A stretch of 16,632 nt of DNA, taken from an uncultured Eubacteriales bacterium. GTDB taxonomy: Bacteria; Bacillota; Clostridia; Oscillospirales; Acutalibacteraceae. Location of the stretch: contig CAKSPR010000039.1 in assembly GCA_934486455.1 (NCBI GenBank), forward strand, positions 1 to 16,632. The letters run 5' to 3'. This document shows positions 1-6,027 of the stretch, in pieces; positions within the stretch are counted from its first letter, which is position 1; the number at the start of each line of letters is the position of its first letter. Below the pieces are notes generated by a model. The model was given only the letters and a program-made list of their open reading frames with translations. It was not told the DNA's origin and made no database searches. A program made the translations under genes and the position numbers.

Positions 1-77
1 TGGTCGAGATGACAGGATTCGAACCTGCGGCCTCTGCGTCCCGAACGCAGCGCTCTACCAAACTGAGCCACATCTCG
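1..77 (-). tRNA. tRNA-Pro (anticodon CGG)
   Basis: Read on the minus strand this is a complete cloverleaf with an encoded 3' CCA. The acceptor stem CGAGATG/CATCTCG pairs perfectly (77-71 with 11-5). The anticodon stem CTGCG/CGCAG encloses the seven-base loop TTCGGGA, which puts anticodon CGG at 43-41 and so proline. The T arm GCAGG-TTCGAAT-CCTGT has the standard TTCGA core. The CCA is the last three bases of the window edge, so any terminator or downstream tRNA lies outside. A consensus promoter sits to its right (150-178). Confidence 0.97.
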
Positions 78-149
78 CAATATTCAGTTTTGTTATGTTT
101 TTTGTCGGGCGGGCGCACGGATGCACCGTCGGCTTTTCCGACGAGAGAT

Positions 150-178
150 ATTATATTCTTTATTGAAGCTTTTGTCAA
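150..178 (-). promoter_or_regulatory. SigA promoter for tRNA-Pro
   Basis: On the minus strand a perfect TTGACA (-35, 178-173) is followed after exactly 17 bp by a perfect TATAAT (-10, 155-150). Transcription should begin near 144-143, giving a precursor leader of about 66 nt. That leader would start directly with a six-base-pair hairpin, CGTCGG (143-138) with CCGACG (132-127). Full consensus at both boxes suits a stable-RNA gene. The start site is inferred from spacing only. Confidence 0.9.
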
Positions 179-323
179 GTGAAATTTGGATAAAAACAAA
201 AGTCCCGATTTCGATTGAAAAACCGAAGCTTACAATATGACCGAAGACGCATAAAAAATCAAAATGCCGCAAGGGAAATTCTCAAAAAGCTTATAAACCA
301 TCCGTCGGTTTCGGTGAATGCTC

Positions 324-352
324 TTGACTTATTTCCGATAAGATGTTAGAAT
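324..352 (+). promoter_or_regulatory. SigA promoter for MATE gene, with internal dyad
   Basis: TTGACT (324-329) and TAGAAT (347-352) are separated by 17 bp, a good SigA promoter with one mismatch in each box. The expected start near 359 leaves a leader of about 63 nt before the ATG at 422. The spacer holds a small dyad, CTTAT (328-332) and ATAAG (338-342) separated by 5 bp. It is positioned where a repressor of the MarR or TetR type could bind; that role is inference. Confidence 0.75.
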
Positions 353-421
353 TGCTCTCACTATGACCGGTCGAAAAAATCGGCGGCATTTGACTTTTAA
401 CTTTTTCACGGAGAAAACAAT

Positions 422-1753
422 ATGAAAATTCGGCTTTCCGATCATTTTTCTTACAAAAAGCTTTTTGCGTTTATTTACCCTACCGTTATAATGATGGTAT
501 TTACATCAATATACGGTGTGGTGGACGGTTTTTTTGTCTCAAATTTTGTAGGTAAAACCCCCTTCGCCGCTGTCAATCTTATAATGCCCTTTGTTATGGT
601 TATCGGCGGAATGGGCTTCATGGTGGGAACGGGAGGAACGGCTCTTGTTTCAAAGGCCATGGGAGAGGGCGACGGCCAAAAGGCGAAAAGGTATTTTTCC
701 ATGATGATATACTTCACCGCTCTTCTTGCCGTGATACTGTCGGTTGTCGGAATCGTTTTTATGCGGCCGGTGGCGCACTTTTTGGGCGCAACCGATGAGA
801 TGCTCGAACACAGCGTGCTTTACGGGCGCATCGTCATCGGATTTACGGCGGCATTTATGCTTCAGAGTGTTTTCCAAAGCTTTCTTGTAGCGGCCGAGCG
901 GCCTAAGATGGGACTTGTCTGTACCGTGGCCGCGGGAGTTACCAACATGGCTCTCGATGCCTTGTTTATTGCCGTTTTCAAGTGGGGAGTGGCCGGGGCG
1001 GCCGTGGCTACCGGTATAAGCCAGTGCGTGGGCGGCCTTATTCCTCTTATATATTTTATTATGCCAAACAAAAGCAGGCTTCACCTCGTTGTGACCGGAT
1101 TAAAGGCAAAGCCCATATTAAAGGCCTGTGCAAACGGCTCCTCAGAGCTTATGAGCAACATTTCGTCCTCCCTTGTAGGCATGCTTTATAACTTCCAGCT
1201 GCTTAAATTCGCCGGAGAAAACGGCGTTTCGGCATACGGCGTGCTGATGTATACCCAGTTTATCTTTGTGGCAATACTGCTCGGATATTCCATAGGTACG
1301 GCGCCCATTGTCGGATTTCATTACGGCGCCTCAAATACCGACGAGCTTAAAAATCTGCTCAAAAAAAGCACGGTTATAATGGGCATAGGCGGTGTGGTTT
1401 TGGCTGTTGCGGCGCTGGCTCTTTCTTCCACACTTGCGGGGATTTTCGTCGGATACGACAGAGAGCTTTACGAACTGACGCTTCATGCCTTTAAAATCTA
1501 TTCGATACATTTTGTCTTTGCGGGCTTTAATATTTTTGCCTCGGGATTTTTTACCGCCTTAAACAACGGTGCAGTGTCGGCGGCCATATCCTTCCTTCGT
1601 ACCCTCGTTTTCCAAAGCTCGTCGGTGCTTATCCTACCGGCACTTTTCGGAACGGACGGAATATGGTGGGCGGTGTGCGTGGCCGAGGTGGCAGCCCTTA
1701 TCATTTCGGGAATATTCCTCTTTGTAAACCGCAGAAAATATAAATACTTCTGA
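422..1753 (+). CDS. MATE family multidrug efflux transporter
   Basis: A 443-residue, strongly hydrophobic protein with roughly twelve predicted membrane helices. It resembles the MATE (multidrug and toxic compound extrusion) family: the N-terminal region has the typical run around VDGFFVSNFVG (residues 35-45), then a small-residue-rich helix with GTGG and the short polar loop SKAMGEGDGQKAKR. Such proteins exchange cations (H+ or Na+) for drugs or metabolites across the plasma membrane. Overall character is closer to the MepA/DinF-like bacterial branch than to NorM, but I cannot assign a substrate. The start is set by GGAG at 410-413, eight bases before ATG. It has its own promoter and terminator and appears monocistronic. 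It could also be annotated as a generic oligosaccharide/polysaccharide flippase-fold protein, less likely. Confidence 0.9.
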   Translation: MKIRLSDHFSYKKLFAFIYPTVIMMVFTSIYGVVDGFFVSNFVGKTPFAAVNLIMPFVMVIGGMGFMVGTGGTALVSKAMGEGDGQKAKRYFSMMIYFTALLAVILSVVGIVFMRPVAHFLGATDEMLEHSVLYGRIVIGFTAAFMLQSVFQSFLVAAERPKMGLVCTVAAGVTNMALDALFIAVFKWGVAGAAVATGISQCVGGLIPLIYFIMPNKSRLHLVVTGLKAKPILKACANGSSELMSNISSSLVGMLYNFQLLKFAGENGVSAYGVLMYTQFIFVAILLGYSIGTAPIVGFHYGASNTDELKNLLKKSTVIMGIGGVVLAVAALALSSTLAGIFVGYDRELYELTLHAFKIYSIHFVFAGFNIFASGFFTALNNGAVSAAISFLRTLVFQSSSVLILPALFGTDGIWWAVCVAEVAALIISGIFLFVNRRKYKYF

Positions 1754-1762
1754 TATGTTATC

Positions 1763-1818
1763 AACGGTATGTACTGCTGTGGCAGGACTTGCACAAATGC
1801 ACCCCGGCGGGTACCGTT
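1763..1818. other. Compact three-hairpin element of unknown function
   Basis: Ten bases after the MATE stop codon, AACGGTA (1763-1769) and TACCGTT (1812-1818) form a perfect 7-bp outer stem. Inside are three consecutive mini-hairpins, each with a four-base loop: CTGC/GCAG (1774-1777, 1782-1785), TGCA/TGCA (1790-1793, 1798-1801) and CCC/GGG (1802-1804, 1809-1811). All pairs are Watson-Crick, so the strand cannot be chosen. It may be an RNA structure, a repeated palindromic element or a protein-binding site. I do not recognise it. Confidence 0.5.
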
Positions 1819-1851
1819 AAAAAAGCGGCGCAGGAAATACGGCAAGAAAAA

Positions 1852-1888
1852 CACCTCCGAGAGAGCAGGCTCTTTCGGGGGTGCTTTT
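1852..1888 (+). terminator. Rho-independent terminator of MATE gene, probably bidirectional
   Basis: Arms at 1852-1865 and 1870-1883 form a 14-bp stem with a four-base loop, followed by CTTTTG. Two of the pairs are U-G on the plus strand and would be C-A mismatches on the minus strand, so the plus-strand transcript is the best fold. On the minus strand the weaker stem is followed by TTTTTC, so it can also end the gtrA transcript arriving from the right. Confidence 0.88.
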
Positions 1889-1919
1889 GTATCTGTATTT
1901 ATCACTGCATATTTGGTTG

Positions 1920-1961
1920 ACCGTATTGCTTATGCCGCTTACCGTATTGCTTGTGCCGCCT
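1920..1961. repeat. Two 21-bp tandem repeats
   Basis: Two adjacent 21-bp units, ACCGTATTGCTTATGCCGCT plus T (1920-1940) and ACCGTATTGCTTGTGCCGCC plus T (1941-1961), differ at two positions. They lie between the terminator and the gtrA stop codon, about 7 bp downstream of gtrA on the minus strand, outside any credible gene. No function is evident. Confidence 0.75.
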
Positions 1962-1967
1962 TATAAA

Positions 1968-2474
1968 TCAGTTGTTCCTCGGCTTCCTGCCGTATATAAA
2001 AATCTTTCTTGCGGCAAAGTTCCAGATGAAGGCGATGAGTGTTCCGGCTACGCTTTTGATTATAAAGGGAACCCCGTCGGCCTGGGGAAGCACAAGCCCC
2101 ATTGCCGCAACCACGCCGCTTTTGATAAACAGACCGACTATGCCGATGACCGTAAAGGAGGCAAATTCGGCGGCACGGTTGATGTCGTCCCTCTTGAACA
2201 CCCACAGTATGCTTAAAATGTAATTGACCACAAGGCCTATTATAAAACCGATGGCCACCGAAAGCACATCTCTCGTCAGGGTGAAAAGGCCGAAAACATT
2301 TATGTCGTTGTGAAAAACATATGTAACGAACAGCCAGCCTGTAACAATGTCCACAAGGGTGGCCGATCCGCCTACGAAAATGAATCGGAAAAACTGGATA
2401 AAGCCGTCGTCGGTAGGCTCGACCATCAGCTCGCGGAATTTAAAGTGAAAAAGCAGATAAAAGAAATGTTTCAT
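1968..2474 (-). CDS. GtrA-like membrane protein
   Basis: A 168-residue small membrane protein with about four hydrophobic segments (near residues 29-54, 70-93, 103-128 and 136-156). The pattern FFRFIFVGGSATLVDI at 28-43, the VNYILSILWVF segment at 83-93 and the C-terminal IAFIWNFAARKIFIY at 147-161 match the GtrA family (PF04138). Members of that family are thought to move lipid-linked sugars across the membrane or to help cell-wall glycan modification. No glycosyltransferase gene is beside it, so the partner and substrate cannot be named. The start is supported by AAAGGA five to six bases upstream of ATG (minus strand). It lies 93 bp downstream of the HAD phosphatase on the same strand and may share its transcript. 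Confidence 0.82.
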   Translation of the reverse strand: MKHFFYLLFHFKFRELMVEPTDDGFIQFFRFIFVGGSATLVDIVTGWLFVTYVFHNDINVFGLFTLTRDVLSVAIGFIIGLVVNYILSILWVFKRDDINRAAEFASFTVIGIVGLFIKSGVVAAMGLVLPQADGVPFIIKSVAGTLIAFIWNFAARKIFIYGRKPRNN

Positions 2475-2545
2475 AAGCGTCCTTTCGCCCGTCCGAAAAA
2501 GCAGAATTAAGAGATGTTTGGAAGAGATTTTTCGGGGGATTGGGT

Positions 2546-2567
2546 TTTATATTTGAAAAAATATAAA
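2546..2567 (-). other. AT-only intercistronic hairpin
   Basis: A perfect 9-bp inverted repeat, TTTATATTT (2546-2554) and AAATATAAA (2559-2567), with a four-base loop directly abuts the stop codon of the HAD gene (2568-2570). It lacks a GC stem and a T-run on the minus strand, so it is unlikely to be a strong terminator. It may protect the 3' end of the upstream message or tune gtrA expression. Confidence 0.5.
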
Positions 2568-3359
2568 TCATTCCTCTATAATGTCGCCCACCGAGCCGAG
2601 GATATATGTGGGACGATAGGGGAATTCTTCGGCAGTCTGAACCGAGGAAACTCCCGTAAGCACAAGAACGGTATCCACCGCCGACTGTATACCGGCGATT
2701 ATGTCGGTGTCCATGCGGTCGCCGATGATTACGGCGTCGGCCGAATGACATCCGAGAAGCTTTAGTCCCGTTCTCATCATAAGGGGGTTGGGCTTGCCGA
2801 GGAAGTAGGCCGAGCGGCCGGTTGCAAGCTCGATGGGGGAGATCATGGCACGGCAGGCGGGGATTATGATACCGCCTTCGGCAGGACCGGTGACATCGGG
2901 ATTTGTGCCGATAAGCTTTGCGCCGTTCATAACAAGGTGCACCGCCTTGGAAATGTTTTGGTAGCTGTAATTCTGCGTTTCACCGACCACGACATAATCC
3001 GGGTTGACATCGTTCATGCTGATGCCGGCTTCGTAAAGGGCGTTGTGCAGTCCCGCTTCCCCGATGCAAAATACCGATGCGCCGGGATGCTGGTTTTTAA
3101 TGAATTCTGCCGTTGCAAGGGCGCTGGTATAAAAATGGCTTTGGTCGACATCAAGCCCCATGCGGCAAAGCTTTTGCCTTAGCTCCAGGGGTGAACGTTC
3201 GCTTGAATTGGTCAAAAAGAGGAATTTTTTGTTTTCCTTTTCCAGCCATTCAACAAATTTTTTGGCGGGCGGGAGCAATTCGTTTCCGTGGTATACCACT
3301 CCGTCCATATCGCATATAAAGCCTTCCTTGGCTCTGATTTTTGAAATATCGTATACCAT
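2568..3359 (-). CDS. HAD superfamily phosphatase, class IIA (NagD/AraL-like)
   Basis: A 263-residue haloacid dehalogenase-type hydrolase with all four family motifs. Motif I is FICDMDGVVY, with nucleophile D17 and acid/base D19. Motif II is LTNSS at 49-53. The motif III lysine is K189 in FLGKPNP. Motif IV is GDRMDTD at 213-219. The large cap between motifs II and III and the phrase TNPDVTGPAEGG (152-163) are typical of subclass IIA (NagD, AraL, 4-nitrophenylphosphatase-like), enzymes that remove phosphate from small metabolites; the substrate is unknown. The frame is open further upstream, but the start at 3359 is preferred because AAAGGTGAT lies just before this ATG and conserved family sequence begins here. 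It is divergent from spoIVA and probably heads a two-gene unit with gtrA. Confidence 0.9.
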   Translation of the reverse strand: MVYDISKIRAKEGFICDMDGVVYHGNELLPPAKKFVEWLEKENKKFLFLTNSSERSPLELRQKLCRMGLDVDQSHFYTSALATAEFIKNQHPGASVFCIGEAGLHNALYEAGISMNDVNPDYVVVGETQNYSYQNISKAVHLVMNGAKLIGTNPDVTGPAEGGIIIPACRAMISPIELATGRSAYFLGKPNPLMMRTGLKLLGCHSADAVIIGDRMDTDIIAGIQSAVDTVLVLTGVSSVQTAEEFPYRPTYILGSVGDIIEE

Positions 3360-3375
3360 TCTAATCACCTTTTTT

Positions 3376-3404
3376 ATAATACTATACCGCAAAAATTTTT
3401 TCAA
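3376..3404 (-). promoter_or_regulatory. Possible SigA promoter for HAD-gtrA
   Basis: On the minus strand TTGAAA (3404-3399) and TATTAT (3381-3376) are 17 bp apart. The predicted start would leave a leader of only about 10-15 nt, just enough for the ribosome binding site, which is why confidence is limited. Confidence 0.45.
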
Positions 3405-3417
3405 GATAAAAAGTGTA

Positions 3418-3444
3418 ATATTTTCCGCCGAAAAGACATACCCT
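3418..3444 (+). promoter_or_regulatory. SigE-type sporulation promoter for spoIVA
   Basis: ATA (3418-3420) and CATACCCT (3437-3444) are separated by 16 bp, close to the mother-cell SigE pattern ATA-N16-18-CATACAnT known from Bacillus subtilis. spoIVA is a SigE-dependent gene there, so motif and gene agree. The expected start near 3450 leaves a leader of about 30 nt. No SigA-type promoter is seen at this position. Confidence 0.7.
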
Positions 3445-3478
3445 TTACAAAGGTAAAAATGAAAAGAGGACGGAGCAT

Positions 3479-4957
3479 ATGACAAATACAAAGCTATACA
3501 AGGATATTGCTGCCCGCACGGGCGGAGACATTTACATCGGCATAGTGGGTCCGGTGAGGACGGGAAAATCAACCTTTATAAAAAAGTTTATGGATACCCT
3601 TGTATTGCCGAATATTTCCGAGGAATATGTAAGAGAGCGGGCGACCGACGAGCTTCCCCAATCGGCAGCGGGAAGAACCATAATGACCACCGAGCCCAAG
3701 TTTATTCCCGAAACGGCGGTGGATATGACCCTCGACGGGGTGTGTAATATGTCGGTAAGGCTCGTAGACTGCGTGGGATACATCGTTCCCAGTGCCCTCG
3801 GATATATCGAGGACGAAAAGCCCCGCATGGTAAAAACACCCTGGTTTGACGAGGAAATCCCCTTTAATATGGCGGCCGAAATAGGCACAAAAAAGGTCAT
3901 TACCGAGCATTCTACCGTCGGTATCGTTGTTACCACCGACGGGAGCATCGGGGAGATCGACCGCGGTGAATACGAGGAGGCCGAGGAACGGGTCATAAAT
4001 GAGCTTAAAGAAATTAACAAGCCATTTGTGGTGCTTCTTAATTCCACCCATCCGAAAAGCGACGAGACGGCGGAGCTTGCAAAAGCGCTTTGCGAAAGAT
4101 ATTCGGTTAAGGTTATTCCCGTCGACTGCTTGGGACTCGGTCAGGAGGATATAAAGGAAATTTTGACCGAGATGCTTTATGAATTCCCCGTGAAGGACAT
4201 AAATTTCTTCTGCCCGAAATGGATAAACTTTCTCTCCCCCGACCACTGGCTGAAGGAAAGCATTTATTCGACCGTAAGAGATTTCAGCAAAAACATAACA
4301 AAAATCCGAGAGGCAAGGGCGGCGGCAACAGCACTTTCGGAAAACGAATATGTTACCGAAGCCGCACTTTGCTCGGCCGACCTCGGAACGGGCAGCCTTT
4401 CGGTGGAGCTGAGCCTTGAAGCAAGTCTTTTCTATAAGGTGCTGACCGAGCAGAGCGGCTTTGAAATATCCGACGAGCAGGAGCTGATGAGCACCCTGTC
4501 GAAGCTTTCGGATATACAGAAAAAATACAGCAGGGTCAAAAACGCTCTTGACGAGGTGGAGGCCACGGGCTACGGAATCGTTATGCCCGATGTGGAGGAA
4601 ATGACCCTTGCCGAGCCGGAAATTATGAAGCAGGGCGGTCAGTACGGGGTGAGACTTAAAGCCGCCGCTCCGTCCATTCATATGATGAAGGCCGAGATAA
4701 AGACCGAGCTTTCTCCCGTGGTGGGCTCGGAAAAGCAGTCGGAGGATCTGGTTAAATATCTCCTGGCGGGATTTGAAGACGATCCCCTTAAAATATGGGA
4801 TTCCAACATCTTCGGGAAATCACTCCATGACCTTGTGAACGAGGGACTTCATGCCAAGCTTTCGAAAATGCCTCCCGACGCGAGGGGAAAGGTCAGAGAG
4901 ACCATCGAGCGGGTCATAAACGAAGGCTGCAGCGGACTTATATGTATTATACTTTGA
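3479..4957 (+). CDS. spoIVA: Stage IV sporulation protein A, spore coat morphogenetic ATPase
   Basis: The 492-residue protein equals the length I recall for Bacillus subtilis SpoIVA. This protein polymerises on the forespore outer membrane in the mother cell, using ATP hydrolysis, and forms the base on which the spore coat assembles. The Walker A motif is GPVRTGKST at 24-32. Threonines T70 and T71 (in TIMTTEPKF) match the sensor threonine region, and D97 in VRLVDCVG is the likely Walker B aspartate. The long central and C-terminal middle domains follow, and the chain ends in GLICIIL, the typical hydrophobic tail involved in membrane targeting. AGAGGA at 3465-3470, eight bases before ATG, supports the start. 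It appears monocistronic, between a SigE-type promoter and a terminator. It marks the organism as a spore former or a recent descendant of one. Confidence 0.97.
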   Translation: MTNTKLYKDIAARTGGDIYIGIVGPVRTGKSTFIKKFMDTLVLPNISEEYVRERATDELPQSAAGRTIMTTEPKFIPETAVDMTLDGVCNMSVRLVDCVGYIVPSALGYIEDEKPRMVKTPWFDEEIPFNMAAEIGTKKVITEHSTVGIVVTTDGSIGEIDRGEYEEAEERVINELKEINKPFVVLLNSTHPKSDETAELAKALCERYSVKVIPVDCLGLGQEDIKEILTEMLYEFPVKDINFFCPKWINFLSPDHWLKESIYSTVRDFSKNITKIREARAAATALSENEYVTEAALCSADLGTGSLSVELSLEASLFYKVLTEQSGFEISDEQELMSTLSKLSDIQKKYSRVKNALDEVEATGYGIVMPDVEEMTLAEPEIMKQGGQYGVRLKAAAPSIHMMKAEIKTELSPVVGSEKQSEDLVKYLLAGFEDDPLKIWDSNIFGKSLHDLVNEGLHAKLSKMPPDARGKVRETIERVINEGCSGLICIIL

Positions 4958-4986
4958 CTTTTTTAAAGAAAATATACCGAATCGGG

Positions 4987-5016
4987 GCACGGCGGAATTC
5001 TTTCGCCGTGCTTTTT
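4987..5016 (+). terminator. Rho-independent terminator after spoIVA
   Basis: GCACGGCG (4987-4994) pairs with CGCCGTGC (5004-5011), an 8-bp GC-rich stem that may extend by one G-U and one A-U pair, followed by TTTTTG. It lies 30 bp after the spoIVA stop. Confidence 0.9.
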
Positions 5017-5050
5017 GACTGAGCCGTCGATTGTCGGCTTGCGGAAAATT

Positions 5051-5072
5051 AACCTCACAAAGGGGTTATTTT
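5051..5072 (+). terminator. Weaker second terminator candidate
   Basis: AACCTC (5051-5056) pairs with GGGGTT (5062-5067), six pairs including one U-G, with loop ACAAA and then a T-rich run. It would act in tandem with the terminator at 4987-5016 to insulate the downstream promoter. Confidence 0.4.
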
Positions 5073-5083
5073 TGTTTTTTGTG

Positions 5084-5112
5084 TTTACATTTATGCAAAA
5101 ATGTGATACAAT
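5084..5112 (+). promoter_or_regulatory. SigA promoter for the asp23-nusB operon
   Basis: TTTACA (5084-5089) and TACAAT (5107-5112) are 17 bp apart, each with one mismatch to consensus. The predicted start near 5119 gives a leader of about 117 nt. It is the only strong promoter visible before the long housekeeping block, so it probably drives at least asp23 to ispA. Confidence 0.82.
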
Positions 5113-5133
5113 ACAAAGACAGATAAAATGTGC

Positions 5134-5165
5134 TTTTTGTACCCGCGCTTTTGCGAGTGCAAAAA
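5134..5165 (+). other. Leader hairpin upstream of asp23
   Basis: TTTTTGTAC (5134-5142) pairs with GTGCAAAAA (5157-5165) through nine pairs including one U-G that forms only in plus-strand RNA. An inner CGC/GCG stem sits across a single mismatch. It lies about 15 nt into the predicted transcript. No canonical T-tract follows, so it is more likely an mRNA-stability or regulatory fold than a terminator. Confidence 0.5.
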
Positions 5166-5235
5166 TTTGTGAGATCTCTTTAAAAGCAGTATTTTCGTGA
5201 TTTCAAATTATTTACCCTGAAAAGGAGCGAATGTT

Positions 5236-5595
5236 ATGTCATTAAACGAAAGAAAAGGCTCGGGCGGCGTTGTCGTTTCCGACGATGTTATCGTTAAAAT
5301 TGCCGAAGTGGCGGCAAAGGATGTGCCGGGAGTTAAGGGGCTTGCTTCCCGCACCGCCGATTTCCGTTCGATAGTCAAGAACCGCTCGGTAAAACCGGTG
5401 CTGGTGGAAATGCTTTCGGGCGCCATGGAAATAACCATGTACATCACTTTAAGCGACGGAGTGCGTATTCCGGATGTCTGCGATGCCGTTCAAAAGGGCG
5501 TTAAAAGCTCGGTGCAAAGCATGACGGGATGCCCTGTCACCAAGGTCAATGTTATTGTGGACGACCTGGAGCCGGACGACAAAAACGACAAGTAA
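5236..5595 (+). CDS. Asp23/Gls24 family envelope stress protein
   Basis: A 119-residue soluble protein of the Asp23/Gls24 family (formerly DUF322). Recognisable features are the opening GGVVVSDDVIVKIAEVAAKDVPGVKGLAS (residues 10-38, typical of the family), the central ITMYITLSDGVRIPDV stretch and the C-terminal TKVNVIVDDLEP. Family members attach to or near the membrane and are linked to cell-envelope stress; the copy beside nusB corresponds in position to B. subtilis yqhY, whose loss disturbs fatty-acid synthesis control. AAGGAG (5222-5227), eight bases before ATG, supports the start. An overlapping out-of-frame ATG at 5231 is not used. First gene of the operon, 21 bp before nusB. In many Clostridia spoIIIAA-AH precede it; here spoIVA does. 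Confidence 0.9.
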   Translation: MSLNERKGSGGVVVSDDVIVKIAEVAAKDVPGVKGLASRTADFRSIVKNRSVKPVLVEMLSGAMEITMYITLSDGVRIPDVCDAVQKGVKSSVQSMTGCPVTKVNVIVDDLEPDDKNDK

Positions 5596-5616
5596 TTTTT
5601 TGGGGATTTTTTAGGT

Positions 5617-6027
5617 ATGAAGAGAGCAGTGGCAAGAGAACAGGCGTTTATTTTAGTCTTTGAAAAAAGCTTTAACGACGCCGACATCGCCGAACGTATA
5701 GGATATGCCGCCGAAAACTGCGGCTGGGAAACCGATGAATTTATGGAAAAGCTGGCCGAGGATACGGTGAGCCGCCTTGACGCCATCGATCCGGTTATCG
5801 AAAAATATTGCATCGGTTGGAAAAAGGAACGCATCTCCAAGGTCTCCCTTTCGATCATGCGAGTGGCCTGCAACGAGATCATGTTTATGAGGGATATTCC
5901 CATCAGCGTTTCCATCGACGAAGCGGTGGAGCTTGCAAAGAAATTCGCTTCCGACGAGGACGCGGCCTTCATAAACGGCGTGCTCGGAACGGTGGCAAAA
6001 AACGAAGGCTGTGAAAAGGACAAATGA
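5617..6027 (+). CDS. nusB: Transcription antitermination factor NusB
   Basis: A 136-residue all-helical RNA-binding protein matching NusB in length and motifs: AREQAFILVFE at 6-16, and the C-terminal DEAVELAKKFASDEDAAFINGVLGTVAK at 101-128. With NusE (ribosomal protein S10) it binds boxA sites and supports processive transcription of rRNA operons. A GGGG-containing site lies about twelve bases before ATG and AGGT directly before it, a less tidy ribosome binding region than its neighbours. The stop codon overlaps the ATG of the next gene in an ATGA arrangement, implying translational coupling. Confidence 0.95.
   Translation: MKRAVAREQAFILVFEKSFNDADIAERIGYAAENCGWETDEFMEKLAEDTVSRLDAIDPVIEKYCIGWKKERISKVSLSIMRVACNEIMFMRDIPISVSIDEAVELAKKFASDEDAAFINGVLGTVAKNEGCEKDK

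Larger units (their letters stand above)
78..421. other. Divergent intergenic region, tRNA-Pro / MATE gene
   Basis: This stretch separates the minus-strand tRNA from the plus-strand transporter. It contains the tRNA promoter, the transporter promoter and the short leaders of each. The central part, about 180-320, is AT-rich; I see no gene, repeat or convincing hairpin in it. Confidence 0.7.

Noticed and set aside
1769..1966. A Cys/Arg-rich 65-codon frame after the MATE gene
   Set aside because: It runs through the three-hairpin element and the terminator; the sequence is better explained by those structures.
3360..3572. A longer HAD phosphatase starting at 3572
   Set aside because: It would read across both divergent promoters and into spoIVA; the ATG at 3359 has a strong ribosome binding site and begins the conserved family sequence.
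3569..4681. A 370-codon open frame on the minus strand inside spoIVA
   Set aside because: It lies wholly opposite a well-conserved gene, has no recognisable domain or good ribosome binding site, and reflects codon bias of the real gene.
5015..5200. A 61-codon frame upstream of asp23
   Set aside because: It spans the second terminator candidate, the SigA promoter and the leader hairpin, and lacks a ribosome binding site.
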